Of a DNA stretch of 64,000 bases, positions 9,935 through 18,363 are shown piece after piece. A program made the translations under genes and the position numbers. The DNA is from Candidatus Rifleibacteriota bacterium (GTDB taxonomy: Bacteria; Muiribacteriota; Ozemobacteria; Ozemobacterales; Ozemobacteraceae). The notes below the pieces were generated by a model. That model did no database searches. It worked only from the letters and a program-made list of their open reading frames with translations, and was not told where the DNA came from. The stretch lies in contig JANJUX010000056.1 of the NCBI GenBank assembly GCA_024710355.1, positions 62,001 to 126,000 of the forward strand. The letters are read 5' to 3'. Positions within the stretch are counted from its first letter, which is position 1, and every line of letters begins with the position of its first letter.

Positions 9935-10750
9935 TCAGAAACTCCAGTTGATTATTCGATTTTTCAGTTCTTCGGCGGCCTGACCAAGCTTCTGGACAAC
10001 GGCATCGGCGTATTCTTCGAGCTTCTGGGCCAGCACAACCGTCACCGGCACCATGGCAACTCCATCTGGAACAACAAAGTCAAAAAAGCTGTCGGCAATA
10101 TCGTCGTTCATTTTGTATTCAACCACCTGCAGACGTCCGCGTTCCTGGCCGTTGCGGTCAAACTCCACCACATGCGATGGCAGATAGGTTCGGCTGGAAA
10201 AAGCCATTTCATAGTGCCCGACATCGAAAACCGATCTGAAAACCGATTCCATTTTCGGATTGAACTTGAGATGATATATCGTTTCTGAGTCGGAAAGCTC
10301 CTCGGCCTTCAGCATCTCGACACGGAAAAAGGTGAATAAAGTCTTGCGGGTAAGGTTGGTAAAAAGCTTTTTCGGGTTGAACCAGGAATAATATGACCCG
10401 AAAAAACCACCGGTTTCAGAAAAATGATAGAACACCTCATTGATCGACACAACGTATATCCAGAGGTTTTTACCGTTAAATAGAGCCTTTACCGAACCAT
10501 CGGCAAAAATTATGGCGAACTTGTCCGGACTTTTTATCGAAAGTGTCACCGATTTGCTGGCGGCGGAATTCTGCAGAACTACGCTGGCAGAAATGGCATT
10601 GATCTGGTCGGCACATTTTTCCATGCTGTCAAAGAGGCTGTCGACAGACAACGATGCGACTACGGCCTTTTCAGATGCCGCCACCGGCGCAACTTGAGCC
10701 AGGCAAAGCAGCAAAGCCGCAAGAATGGTAAAGACTCTTTTACAGCACAT
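9935..10750 (-). CDS. LolA-like periplasmic lipoprotein carrier protein
   Basis: A 271-residue exported protein. It has a typical signal peptide (MCCKRVFTILAALLLCLAQV, cleavage near AAS at about 25) and then the beta-rich pattern of LolA/LolB-fold proteins: VTLSIKSPDKFAIIF, the NGKNLWIYV strand, and later LKFNPKMESVFRSV. Members carry lipoproteins or act on lipids at the outer membrane. It is longer at the C terminus than classical LolA (about 200 residues). The start overlaps the end of the upstream gene by 11 bases. It could be a paralogue dedicated to this operon and not the housekeeping LolA. Confidence 0.65.
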   Translation of the reverse strand: MCCKRVFTILAALLLCLAQVAPVAASEKAVVASLSVDSLFDSMEKCADQINAISASVVLQNSAASKSVTLSIKSPDKFAIIFADGSVKALFNGKNLWIYVVSINEVFYHFSETGGFFGSYYSWFNPKKLFTNLTRKTLFTFFRVEMLKAEELSDSETIYHLKFNPKMESVFRSVFDVGHYEMAFSSRTYLPSHVVEFDRNGQERGRLQVVEYKMNDDIADSFFDFVVPDGVAMVPVTVVLAQKLEEYADAVVQKLGQAAEELKNRIINWSF

Positions 10751-11579
10751 CTGATGCTCCAGACCGGTTTAGCTCTGCAACTGGCTTCTGGGCAGACCTC
10801 TGCATGGATTCAAGCAGTTTCTGAAGACGACGGTTACATTCTGCCTGAAGATCATGGTCGCCGGCAATCAGCCAGGAATACTGATTGTAAGCCCCAAGAA
10901 GGCGACAGAATTTTTCCGGGTCTGAACTGTCCCCCGGAAGGTCATGCAGGAGATCTTCTCTGGCAACGGCTGCATCGCAGTTTTTTGCTGATGGCGTCCA
11001 GGCGTAATTGGCCAGCAGAGAAGAAAAAGGCACATTTTCAGCCCATGCCGGTGATTCGGCAAGCTGATCAGAAATCAACCGCGAAAGCTTTCTGAGATTG
11101 AGGCTGACAACTGTTGCCGGCTTATCATTCAGGCAGCAGCCAGGCAGTGAAGAGTAGATAAACAGACGGCCACATTCAACGCCGCAGAAGAGAATCTTCC
11201 AGGTGGCGCCAGTTTCTGAGCAGCAGAACTTTCGGCGAGAGTCAGCGGCAAACGAAAAAGCTGCCGATTCATTTTCGGGCAGCAGCTCGTTTTTTATCGC
11301 CGCCAGAATCATGAAAATCTGTTCATCAGGAACATTTCGTCCGGTCCCTGAGACCCAGATCATGTCAGGCCCATGCGTGGCCGAATCACTCAGAAAAGTC
11401 TGGCGAAGCGCGACATTCTGCAAAACAAAGCACTTTTCCAGTCCATTTCCGGTCATGGCGAGAAAAATGTCAGGATGGCACCAGGGTTCGGCAAGCGGAG
11501 CGGGAAAAGGCAAAATCTCAGGGACACCGGACCCCTGTAAAACTTTGCGAAGGGCTTCAATAAGCTGCAGAAGAAACAA
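10740..11579 (-). CDS. Protein of unknown function heading the signalling operon
   Basis: A 279-residue protein without a recognised domain, signal peptide or membrane helix. It is rich in Cys, Leu and Ser (for example RRKFCCSETGATWKILFCGV), and its C-terminal third is helical. The start is inferred as TTG at 11579 with GGAG 8 bases upstream. It is the first gene of the seven-gene minus-strand unit and overlaps the LolA-like gene by 11 bases. A promoter-like pair lies 46 bases upstream. The reading frame is supported mainly by its length and operon position. Confidence 0.6.
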   Translation of the reverse strand: MFLLQLIEALRKVLQGSGVPEILPFPAPLAEPWCHPDIFLAMTGNGLEKCFVLQNVALRQTFLSDSATHGPDMIWVSGTGRNVPDEQIFMILAAIKNELLPENESAAFSFAADSRRKFCCSETGATWKILFCGVECGRLFIYSSLPGCCLNDKPATVVSLNLRKLSRLISDQLAESPAWAENVPFSSLLANYAWTPSAKNCDAAVAREDLLHDLPGDSSDPEKFCRLLGAYNQYSWLIAGDHDLQAECNRRLQKLLESMQRSAQKPVAELNRSGASDVL

Positions 11580-11618
11580 TATCCATCTCCGTTTTTACAG
11601 TCGATTTTTCACCGACCG

Positions 11619-11668
11619 TCTGGTATTATACAGTATCTTGAGCTGGTAAACAAACTCAAAATACCAGA
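11619..11668. repeat. Long interrupted inverted repeat between divergent genes
   Basis: TCTGGTATT (11619-11627) pairs with AATACCAGA (11660-11668), and inside it TTGAG (11638-11642) pairs with CTCAA (11655-11659). The repeat sits between a minus-strand operon and the plus-strand thioredoxin gene and encloses the minus-strand promoter, as an operator would. Confidence 0.55.
11625..11653 (-). promoter_or_regulatory. Sigma-70-type promoter for the seven-gene signalling operon
   Basis: On the minus strand a TTGTTT -35 box (11653-11648) lies 17 bases before a perfect TATAAT -10 box (11630-11625). Transcription would start near 11618, about 40 bases before the first gene. Confidence 0.55.
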
Positions 11669-11690
11669 TTTATCACACAGGCAGACAAAC

Positions 11691-12038
11691 ATGATAACGT
11701 TAGAAAAATTTGACCAGGAAATTATTGCCGAAAAAAGAACAGCAATGCTGGTGTTCACCGCAGCCTGGTGTCGGCCATGCGGCCTGCAGAAACCGGTAAT
11801 CGAAAAGTTGGCCGCCAGCTTCGCAGCGTCGATGCTGATTGAAATAATCGACGTCGACGAACAAAGCGACCTCGCCGACCGGTTAGAGATCCGTACACTC
11901 CCGGCTACTCTTTTATATGCCGAAGGTGAGCTGATAGAGCACTTACACGGGTATCAGGCCGAAGATTTTCTGACATCTTATGTAAACCATATTCTCAAAA
12001 TGAGTCAGAAAAAAACCGACGAAAACGCAAAAGAATAA
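11691..12038 (+). CDS. Thioredoxin-like protein
   Basis: A 115-residue single-domain thioredoxin with active site FTAAWCRPCGLQKP (Cys at about 26 and 29; the family motif is WCGPC) and the cis-proline turn in IRTLPATLLY. It should reduce disulfides in the cytoplasm, since there is no signal peptide. The extra Lys-rich tail (SQKKTDENAKE) is not usual. It stands alone: divergent from the signalling operon, and its end lies 3 bases from the convergent ymdB-type gene. The Arg between the cysteines would be expected to alter redox potential relative to the classical Gly. Confidence 0.85.
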   Translation: MITLEKFDQEIIAEKRTAMLVFTAAWCRPCGLQKPVIEKLAASFAASMLIEIIDVDEQSDLADRLEIRTLPATLLYAEGELIEHLHGYQAEDFLTSYVNHILKMSQKKTDENAKE

Positions 12039-12041
12039 AAC

Positions 12042-12815
12042 CTATTCCATAACCCTGATGCGCTCAATTTTGTGCGCTTTCATGTCGGCACCCAGCTCGA
12101 CAAACAGACCTTCAATTTTGCCCGGTGCCTGGGCACAGAGAAACTTGTCGGAAAACCCGTTGATAAAACGCCCGGTCACGGTGTTTCGGTCGACCCCGAT
12201 GACTCCATCGACCGCCCCGGCCATTCCGACGTCCGTGATGACCGCTGTGCCGCCATGCGGCAGGATACGTTCATCAGAAGTCTGAACATGGGTGTGGGTC
12301 CCGTATGCAACCGCTGCCCGGCCATTTACATGCCAGAAAAAAGCCAGCTTTTCTGAGGTGGCCTCAGCGTGAAAATCTACTATCAGCGGAATTCCCGCCG
12401 GCAGGCCCTCAAAAAGACGGTCAAAGGCCTCGAACGGGCAGGTTGCCGCATCCATGAACACCCGGCCGGCAAGATTCATAACTGCCAGATCACCCATTCC
12501 AGGCTTGCTGAAAACCCGGCACCCAACGCCGTAATCTGCCGCAACTATGTTTTGAGGCCGCAGTACAAAATCACTTTTCAGCATTTCAGGCCAGTCTGAG
12601 CGCGAAAAAACGTGGTTCCCGGTAGTAATTATGTCAACACCGCAACTCTTGAGAAAATTGGCGTGCTTCTGTGAGAGACCGTTGCCGGCAGTGACGTTTT
12701 CACCATTGGCAATAACCCAGTCCGGCTGGTAACGGCTCATCAGAGCCGGAAACAATCGCTGCAGGCTGTCACGGCCAGTCTTGCCGTAGATATCGCCGAT
12801 TATAAGAATTTTCAT
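12042..12815 (-). CDS. ymdB: YmdB-family metallophosphoesterase
   Basis: A 257-residue calcineurin-like phosphodiesterase of the YmdB family (cyclic-nucleotide phosphodiesterases that influence RNase Y targets in Bacillus). Metal-binding motifs are visible in order: GDIYGKTGR, NGENVTAGNG, TTGNHVFS, DFHAEATSEK and GTHTHVQTSD. The protein ends soon after the fold, as usual for the family. It follows rny on the same strand after 70 bases, the conserved pairing seen in many genomes, with a strong hairpin in the gap. Confidence 0.88.
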   Translation of the reverse strand: MKILIIGDIYGKTGRDSLQRLFPALMSRYQPDWVIANGENVTAGNGLSQKHANFLKSCGVDIITTGNHVFSRSDWPEMLKSDFVLRPQNIVAADYGVGCRVFSKPGMGDLAVMNLAGRVFMDAATCPFEAFDRLFEGLPAGIPLIVDFHAEATSEKLAFFWHVNGRAAVAYGTHTHVQTSDERILPHGGTAVITDVGMAGAVDGVIGVDRNTVTGRFINGFSDKFLCAQAPGKIEGLFVELGADMKAHKIERIRVME

Positions 12816-12832
12816 AGCTTAGAATATAAACC

Positions 12833-12861
12833 GCCCCGGGGTCAGAATTCAACCCCGGGGC
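12833..12861 (-). terminator. Hairpin between rny and ymdB (attenuator or processing site)
   Basis: A perfect 10-base stem (12833-12842 with 12852-12861, GCCCCGGGGT) and 9-base loop. No T-run follows on the minus strand, so it is more likely an mRNA-stabilising or attenuating structure than a full terminator. Confidence 0.5.
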
Positions 12862-12885
12862 AGTTGTTACCTCGTAAAACAGCGG

Positions 12886-14433
12886 TCAGTGAGCAACTTC
12901 GACACTTCTGGTTTCGCGAATCAGAACCACTTTTACCTGACCCGGATATTCCATGTCGCTTTCGATTTTCTTGACAATGTCACGGCAGACTTTTGGTGCG
13001 GTGATATCGTCAACTTCATCCGGGCTGACCATGACTCTTATCTCGCGGCCAGCCTGAATGGCGTAAGCCGAAGAAACACCCTTGAAGCTTTTGGCGATGG
13101 TTTCAAGGTCAACCAGGCGCTTGATATAAGCTTCGAGTGATTCACTGCGGGCCCCGCGGCGGGAAGCCGATATGGCGTCGGCAGCGGCAATCAGCACAGC
13201 CTCAGGCGTTTCAAAAGGCACATCCTCGTGATGGGCAGCGATAGCGTTGACCACCTTCGGCGATTCCTGGTATTTGCGGGCAAAATCAGCGCCAAGTTTG
13301 GCATGGTTGCCCTCATCGCTTTCGATAACCTTGCCGATGTCGTGCAGCAGACCAGCTCGACGGGCCAGCTGAATATCGGCACCGATTTCGGCAGCCAGAT
13401 TGCTGGCCAGGTTAGCTACTTCAATCGAATGCTGCAAAACATTCTGGCCGTAAGAAGTTCTGTAGTTCAAACGACCAACGATCTCAACAAGCTCCTGGTG
13501 AATACTCTGAATACCAAGAGCCAGCATCGTCTGTTCGCCGGCTTCTTTGATTCTCAGGTTCACTTCTTTTTGTGCCTTTTCATACATCTCTTCGATTTTG
13601 GCCGGATGAATTCGCCCATCGAGAGTCAGGTTCTCAAGAGTAACCCTGGCAACTTCGCGCTTGATCGGGTCGAATGACGAAAGAACAACTGCTTCGGGTG
13701 TATCGTCGATGATGACATCGACCCCGGTCAGATTTTCAAAAGCGCGAATATTGCGGCCTTCGCGACCAATGATGCGCCCCTTCATTTCTTCGCTGGGCAG
13801 CTCGACCACAGTTACGATCGGGTCGATCGTATGGTCGGTAGCGCAACGCTGAATCGAGGTGGCGAGGATCTCGCGCGACTTCTTGTCGGCAGAACTCTTG
13901 ATCTTCTGCTCAGCTTCATTGACCTTCAGGGCAACTTCATACTGCAGCTCGTCTTCGATCTTTTTCATGAGCTGCTCGCGTGCCTGCTCTGGCGTCAGAC
14001 CGGCAACTCTTTCGAGCTCCTTTTTCTGCTGCTCGATGATTTCAAGACTGTCTTTTTTGAGTTTGTCGAGTTCGCTTTCTCTTTCGCGCAGCGAATCGGC
14101 GCGTTTTTCAAGGTTCTCTGCCCTGGCATCGACTTTCTCGATGCGGCTGGTCAGGTGCGTTTCGAGCTTTTCGAGTTCCTGACGACGCTTCTGCAGTTCG
14201 CGGTCAGCGTTCTTCTTCTCGTTGAGCTCCTTTTCCTTTATTTCCTTGGCTTTCTTCTGAGCTTTCTGCAGCTCGGTCTGGGCAGAAGCGCGTGCTTCAT
14301 CAAGAATTTCCTTTTCCTTCTGACGGGCTTCAGCAAGAATGCCTTCGCCATTTTTTCTTGTCAGATGATTGGTAATGAAATAACCGATGAGGGCACCCAC
14401 ACCTGCAAAGACCAGATATAACAGGTATTGCAT
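12886..14433 (-). CDS. rny: Ribonuclease Y
   Basis: A 515-residue endoribonuclease that starts bulk mRNA decay from the inner membrane face. It has an N-terminal membrane helix (about 3-22), a long charged coiled coil to about 200, a KH RNA-binding domain (GRIIGREGRNIRAFE) and an HD domain (LLHDIGK, AAHHEDV). The length matches the family (about 515-520). The start at 14433 is chosen because GGAGGA lies 5 bases before the ATG and the protein then begins directly with the membrane helix; an upstream in-frame ATG at 14505 lacks both supports. It lies between a PpiC-type isomerase gene and ymdB on the same strand. Confidence 0.96.
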   Translation of the reverse strand: MQYLLYLVFAGVGALIGYFITNHLTRKNGEGILAEARQKEKEILDEARASAQTELQKAQKKAKEIKEKELNEKKNADRELQKRRQELEKLETHLTSRIEKVDARAENLEKRADSLRERESELDKLKKDSLEIIEQQKKELERVAGLTPEQAREQLMKKIEDELQYEVALKVNEAEQKIKSSADKKSREILATSIQRCATDHTIDPIVTVVELPSEEMKGRIIGREGRNIRAFENLTGVDVIIDDTPEAVVLSSFDPIKREVARVTLENLTLDGRIHPAKIEEMYEKAQKEVNLRIKEAGEQTMLALGIQSIHQELVEIVGRLNYRTSYGQNVLQHSIEVANLASNLAAEIGADIQLARRAGLLHDIGKVIESDEGNHAKLGADFARKYQESPKVVNAIAAHHEDVPFETPEAVLIAAADAISASRRGARSESLEAYIKRLVDLETIAKSFKGVSSAYAIQAGREIRVMVSPDEVDDITAPKVCRDIVKKIESDMEYPGQVKVVLIRETRSVEVAH

Positions 14434-14465
14434 GGTTCCTCCGTTGGAATCTGGGGATATTTTTT

Positions 14466-14490
14466 TTGACAGTCTGTCAACGACTGTCAA
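14466..14490. repeat. Inverted repeat upstream of rny
   Basis: TTGACAGT (14466-14473) and ACTGTCAA (14483-14490) form a perfect 8-base inverted repeat with a 9-base spacer that holds a further TGTCAA copy. It lies in the 77-base gap between the isomerase gene and rny and could be an operator or an mRNA hairpin. Confidence 0.4.
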
Positions 14491-14510
14491 GGACGGTTTC
14501 TGCATGAAAT

Positions 14511-16181
14511 TTAGAGCTTTTCCTGGTGAATTTTTACGCTGAATTCTTTCTTGAGTTCTTCAATGTAAGCTTTGAAGGCTTCCTGTTGTTTCTGGGGCAA
14601 CAGGTGACCTTTGATCTGCTCTTTCACTTCTTCAAGCTTGCGGTTACCAGCGGGCTGGCGTTCATCGACCCTGATGATATGGTAACCAAACTGGGTTTTT
14701 ACCGGCCCGACAAGTTTGCCGATTTCGGCAGTTTTGCAGGCAGAATCAAATTCGGGCACCATCTGGCCTTCGCCGAATGAGCCAAGGTCGCCACCTTCTT
14801 TGCCTGAGGGGCAGGTTGATTTTTCGCGGGCAAGATCAGAAAATTTGGCGGGTTCTTTTTCAAGAGTTGCCAGAAGTTCTTTGGCTTCGGCTTCTTCCTT
14901 GACCAGAATGTGATGCGCTTTAATCTGTGCCGGAACGGCAAACTGAGCAAGATTCTTCTGGTAGAAGTCTTCGATGTCCTTGTCTTCAATTTTGATAGCA
15001 TCAAGTTTGTCAGAGAGAAGCTTGTGAATCATGGTGCGGCGGGCCACATCCTTGATTACGTCGGGATATTTTTCTGAGAGAGCTGCAAAATTCTTTTCTG
15101 CACTTGCAGCAGCCAGATAGCGGCCGGAAAACCTGTCAAGAAAGTCATTCAGGCCTTCGCCGCCAAGAATCTGGGGACGAATGAAGGCGGGAATCTGCTG
15201 CAGTTCTTCATCGAGTTCCGCAACCTTAACTTCCTTGCCGGCAATTTTAAAAAGAACCGCGTTCTTTTCTGCGTCTGTGAGAGATTCTTTACGCAGGGTC
15301 TCGGCAGCAGCCTGATTAACTTCAAAACCCATTTCTTTTTTGAGTTTTTCCATTTCGTCTTTGTAGGCAGCCTGCTGCTTCTGATTGGTCACGTCACGGC
15401 GGATCTGAGCTGACACTGCATCAAAAGCCTTAACGCCACCTTCTTTTTTCTCGCTGTATTTAACGAGAATGTGAAGGTCTTCATCGATCTTGATCGGGGC
15501 AGAAACTTCGTCGGCTTTGAGAGCTTTGAGAGTGGTAACGATTTCGGGTTCGAGCTGAGCTTCGCTGACAAAGCCCTTGTCGCCACCGTTATCTTTGGCA
15601 TCATCTTTGGAATTAGCCTTAGCCAGTTCAACAAAAGACTTGCCACCGTCGAGTTCCTTCTTCAGTTCAACGGCTTTTTCGGCTGTCTCGACCGAAATCT
15701 GGAAAAGGTGATACTGAGCCGGATCAACAAAGCCGTCTTTGTTCTTTTCGTAATGTTCTTTTACTTCTTCTTCTTTTACTTCAACGGCCTTTACGGTCTG
15801 GTTCAGGCTTTCGGCAGCCAGTCTGAAAGAGGCCATTTCCTTGAAGTTTTTCTCGTATTCTTCACCCTTGTTCAAACCAAGCTGTTCGGCCTTTTTCTGC
15901 AGAACATTGACTTCAACCATCTGGTTCAGGAATTCCTGGCGACCATCAGGAGTGGCAAATCTGGCAACAGTCTGGGGATTGGAGTTGTCGATGACGTTCT
16001 GCAGTTCTTTGTCGTAACTGCTGCGGGTAACCTTGTCACTGCCAACTTCAGCCAGCACGTCTTCAGGGTTGCCTTTGGGTGCAGCCGCAGGAGTTTCCTG
16101 GGCGAAGCAAGGGGCGACTAACGACGCCAGAACGAAGAGAAAAATTATCAAAGCGCCTGAGCGCTGATGTTTCAGATGCAT
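14511..16181 (-). CDS. Exported peptidyl-prolyl isomerase with two parvulin domains (SurA/PrsA type)
   Basis: A 556-residue periplasmic folding factor. The signal peptide (ALIIFLFVLASLVAPCFAQ) is followed by a SurA-N-like helical region, a first parvulin-like domain (about 150-245: YHLFQISVETAEKA, DNGGDKGFVSEAQL), a second helical segment, and a second parvulin domain (about 415-510: IKAHHILVKEEAEAK, GGDLGSFGEGQMVPEF, FGYHIIRVDE). The second matches the active family pattern well. The first lacks the HHIL histidine motif and is probably a chaperone module, as in SurA. A GGAGGC ribosome site precedes the ATG. No lipobox is present, so it is soluble. Confidence 0.88.
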   Translation of the reverse strand: MHLKHQRSGALIIFLFVLASLVAPCFAQETPAAAPKGNPEDVLAEVGSDKVTRSSYDKELQNVIDNSNPQTVARFATPDGRQEFLNQMVEVNVLQKKAEQLGLNKGEEYEKNFKEMASFRLAAESLNQTVKAVEVKEEEVKEHYEKNKDGFVDPAQYHLFQISVETAEKAVELKKELDGGKSFVELAKANSKDDAKDNGGDKGFVSEAQLEPEIVTTLKALKADEVSAPIKIDEDLHILVKYSEKKEGGVKAFDAVSAQIRRDVTNQKQQAAYKDEMEKLKKEMGFEVNQAAAETLRKESLTDAEKNAVLFKIAGKEVKVAELDEELQQIPAFIRPQILGGEGLNDFLDRFSGRYLAAASAEKNFAALSEKYPDVIKDVARRTMIHKLLSDKLDAIKIEDKDIEDFYQKNLAQFAVPAQIKAHHILVKEEAEAKELLATLEKEPAKFSDLAREKSTCPSGKEGGDLGSFGEGQMVPEFDSACKTAEIGKLVGPVKTQFGYHIIRVDERQPAGNRKLEEVKEQIKGHLLPQKQQEAFKAYIEELKKEFSVKIHQEKL

Positions 16182-16265
16182 AATGCCTCCGCTGTGATTT
16201 TAGTGCGGTAAAATTATAACATCCGTAACAGGCAAATTCAATTAAACTGTCGGGCAATTTTTGTG

Positions 16266-16301
16266 AAAAAAAACCGCCGGTCAGATCATACTGACCGGCG
16301 G
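16266..16301 (-). terminator. Rho-independent terminator of the FN3 lipoprotein gene
   Basis: An 11-base perfect stem (16274-16284 with 16291-16301, CCGCCGGTCAG) and 6-base loop. It is followed on the minus strand by eight T residues (16273-16266). A T-run on the plus side also makes it partly bidirectional. Confidence 0.9.
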
Positions 16302-16322
16302 CTTTTTAACGTTCAAATTGCG

Positions 16323-18275
16323 TTACATTACTCTCACAAATACCAGGCCGTCAAAGAACAGAGTGGCATTGCCACCGGCTCCGGCACTGATAGCAGTCAG
16401 ATCGATATCGATACCGGCAAGACCGCCATTGATCTGAATCTGGCCGAGAGCGACCGAAGTTCGCCCCTTGTTAACAGAGCTGTAACCGCTGATGTCCTTC
16501 TCCAGTAGAGTGCTGCTGAGAATGCCGTTTTCGCGAATCGACACGCGCCAGTTACCACTGGTGGTGTGCGGGTAGTAATAGGCATAGACATTGTAACGAT
16601 AAGCACCGGTGCTTGGGGCAGGCAGTCTGAAGTAATCAGACGAGAAAAGGGTTCCGGCACCATACCTGAACTGGTCGCCAGTTCCGGGCACGCCTACAGT
16701 CGAAGGCACGAGCAGAGCAACCCCGGCGCCAGAGAAATAATCGACCTTGGGGTATTCCTTTGAGCTGTAAACGACATAGAAATGATTCAGGTTGTCATTG
16801 GCAGCATCATCAAATTCCCAGTTCGGGTTTTCACCTTCGAGAATCGCAACGAACATACCGCCCGGGTAGGCTTTCACATAAGGACTGAGCTCGCTTTCCT
16901 TACCGGATGAACTCACTGCAGACACCTTGAAGAAGTAGGGAACACCAAACTCAAGCTTCATTCCCTTTTTGTCGGGGTTCTGATTGTAAGAACTCGGGAA
17001 AGAATTGATTACGTAAGGCGAAGCTTCTGTCCACTGCGGCTGACCAGTCAGCATTTTGGTATAACCACCGTCGGCAACGGTAGAGAAATACACGTTATAG
17101 CTGACCGCGTTGCGGCTTGAATCCCAGGCAAGTTTGATGCCCGATTCAGTAGCACTCGAAGACCAGCCCTTAACGTTGGCAGGCACTGCGGGAATGTCGG
17201 CATCTGAAGCCTGAGTGGTGATCGAGCTCATCTTGCTGATATTGCCGTTGCGGTCAACAACTCTGACGGCGAACAGATTGTATGAAGTGCCGTTGATATC
17301 CTTGAAGCTCTGGGTAAGGTTGGCGGTGCCGTTGTCTTCAACGATACCGATCAGCGAAAACAAACCATCATTTGAATTGGCACGGAAAATCAGATAGCTG
17401 TCAAGATCGAGGGTCGGATTCTGGCCCTGGAAAATGTTCGAACCGTCTTCATTAACTGTCGGCTTGCTCCAGCTGATAACCGGGTCAACATCGTTGCTGA
17501 CTGACAGATTGTAAGGAGAAGTCGGAATAGTGTCATCACCAGACTTGAGAGTGACCTGAATCGGGTCGGAATTTTCGCTTTCAGTATAGTTTTCATTGAA
17601 CGAGCGCACAATGTAAGTATACTGTTCAGCTGACGATTTACTGATCGAAGTATCCACGAGACCCGGTGTATCCTGGGGTACTGAAGAAACCCAGGTAACG
17701 CCACCGGCACTGGTGCTGAGGCCGCGATATATGTTGTATCCCTTAATGTGGCTTGAGGTTACTTTGTCCCAGGCGACGTAAACTGCTTCGGTAGAAGCTC
17801 TTGCCTTGATGTTTACAACTCTGGGGGGTCTCATTTCAGTCGGCAGACCGGCGCGCACCTGAATTGCATTGGTGCGTGAAAGGTCTGATTCCTTGCCCTG
17901 GGTATCGAAAGCAGAGAGCTTGTAGAAATAATACTGATCATTCACAAGACCATTCTGCTGATCGTTGTCGAGGTAGGAAGGGGCCGGCTGAGTACCGATG
18001 GTAGCAATAAGGGTAAACGGACCGCCCGAACTGGCAGATCGGTAGATTTTATAGCCAACCAGATCCGCTTCGGTATTTGCTGACCAGTTGAGAAGACAGG
18101 CACGCTCACGACCAACCGCAGTGATATTCTGCGGGATATTCGGGGCTTCATAGTCTGTCAGACCAGGATCTTTCTTGGTTCCAGTAGTACAGCCGAACAG
18201 AGTGAAAATCATGAGCAGCAAGGCAACTGCCATGAAACTTCGCCCGGCTTTTCTGGGCACAACCTTTTTCCACAT
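16323..18275 (-). CDS. Lipoprotein with fibronectin type III repeats
   Basis: A 650-residue surface or periplasmic lipoprotein. The signal ends in a lipobox LFGC (Cys about 29). Four FN3-like repeats can be read, each with a W near the start and a final Y-x-I-Y/F-R strand: LNWSANTEADLVGYKIYR, VAWDKVTSSHIKGYNIYR, ISWSKPTVNE through DSYLIFR, and LAWDSSRNAVSYNVYF. A C-terminal beta-rich domain (about 500-650) follows, rich in Tyr (YRYNVYAYYYPH). FN3 repeats usually bind polysaccharide or protein outside the cell. The ATG at 18275 has AAGGAGAT upstream; an earlier in-frame start at 18308 does not. It stands as a single unit with its own terminator. Confidence 0.85.
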   Translation of the reverse strand: MWKKVVPRKAGRSFMAVALLLMIFTLFGCTTGTKKDPGLTDYEAPNIPQNITAVGRERACLLNWSANTEADLVGYKIYRSASSGGPFTLIATIGTQPAPSYLDNDQQNGLVNDQYYFYKLSAFDTQGKESDLSRTNAIQVRAGLPTEMRPPRVVNIKARASTEAVYVAWDKVTSSHIKGYNIYRGLSTSAGGVTWVSSVPQDTPGLVDTSISKSSAEQYTYIVRSFNENYTESENSDPIQVTLKSGDDTIPTSPYNLSVSNDVDPVISWSKPTVNEDGSNIFQGQNPTLDLDSYLIFRANSNDGLFSLIGIVEDNGTANLTQSFKDINGTSYNLFAVRVVDRNGNISKMSSITTQASDADIPAVPANVKGWSSSATESGIKLAWDSSRNAVSYNVYFSTVADGGYTKMLTGQPQWTEASPYVINSFPSSYNQNPDKKGMKLEFGVPYFFKVSAVSSSGKESELSPYVKAYPGGMFVAILEGENPNWEFDDAANDNLNHFYVVYSSKEYPKVDYFSGAGVALLVPSTVGVPGTGDQFRYGAGTLFSSDYFRLPAPSTGAYRYNVYAYYYPHTTSGNWRVSIRENGILSSTLLEKDISGYSSVNKGRTSVALGQIQINGGLAGIDIDLTAISAGAGGNATLFFDGLVFVRVM

Positions 18276-18363
18276 AAGGTTTATCTCCTTTTCAGAGTAA
18301 CTTGACAATATTCACCTAAACCATCGTCAAAGGTGCAGAAACTTATTAGCGTTAAAAGAAAAT

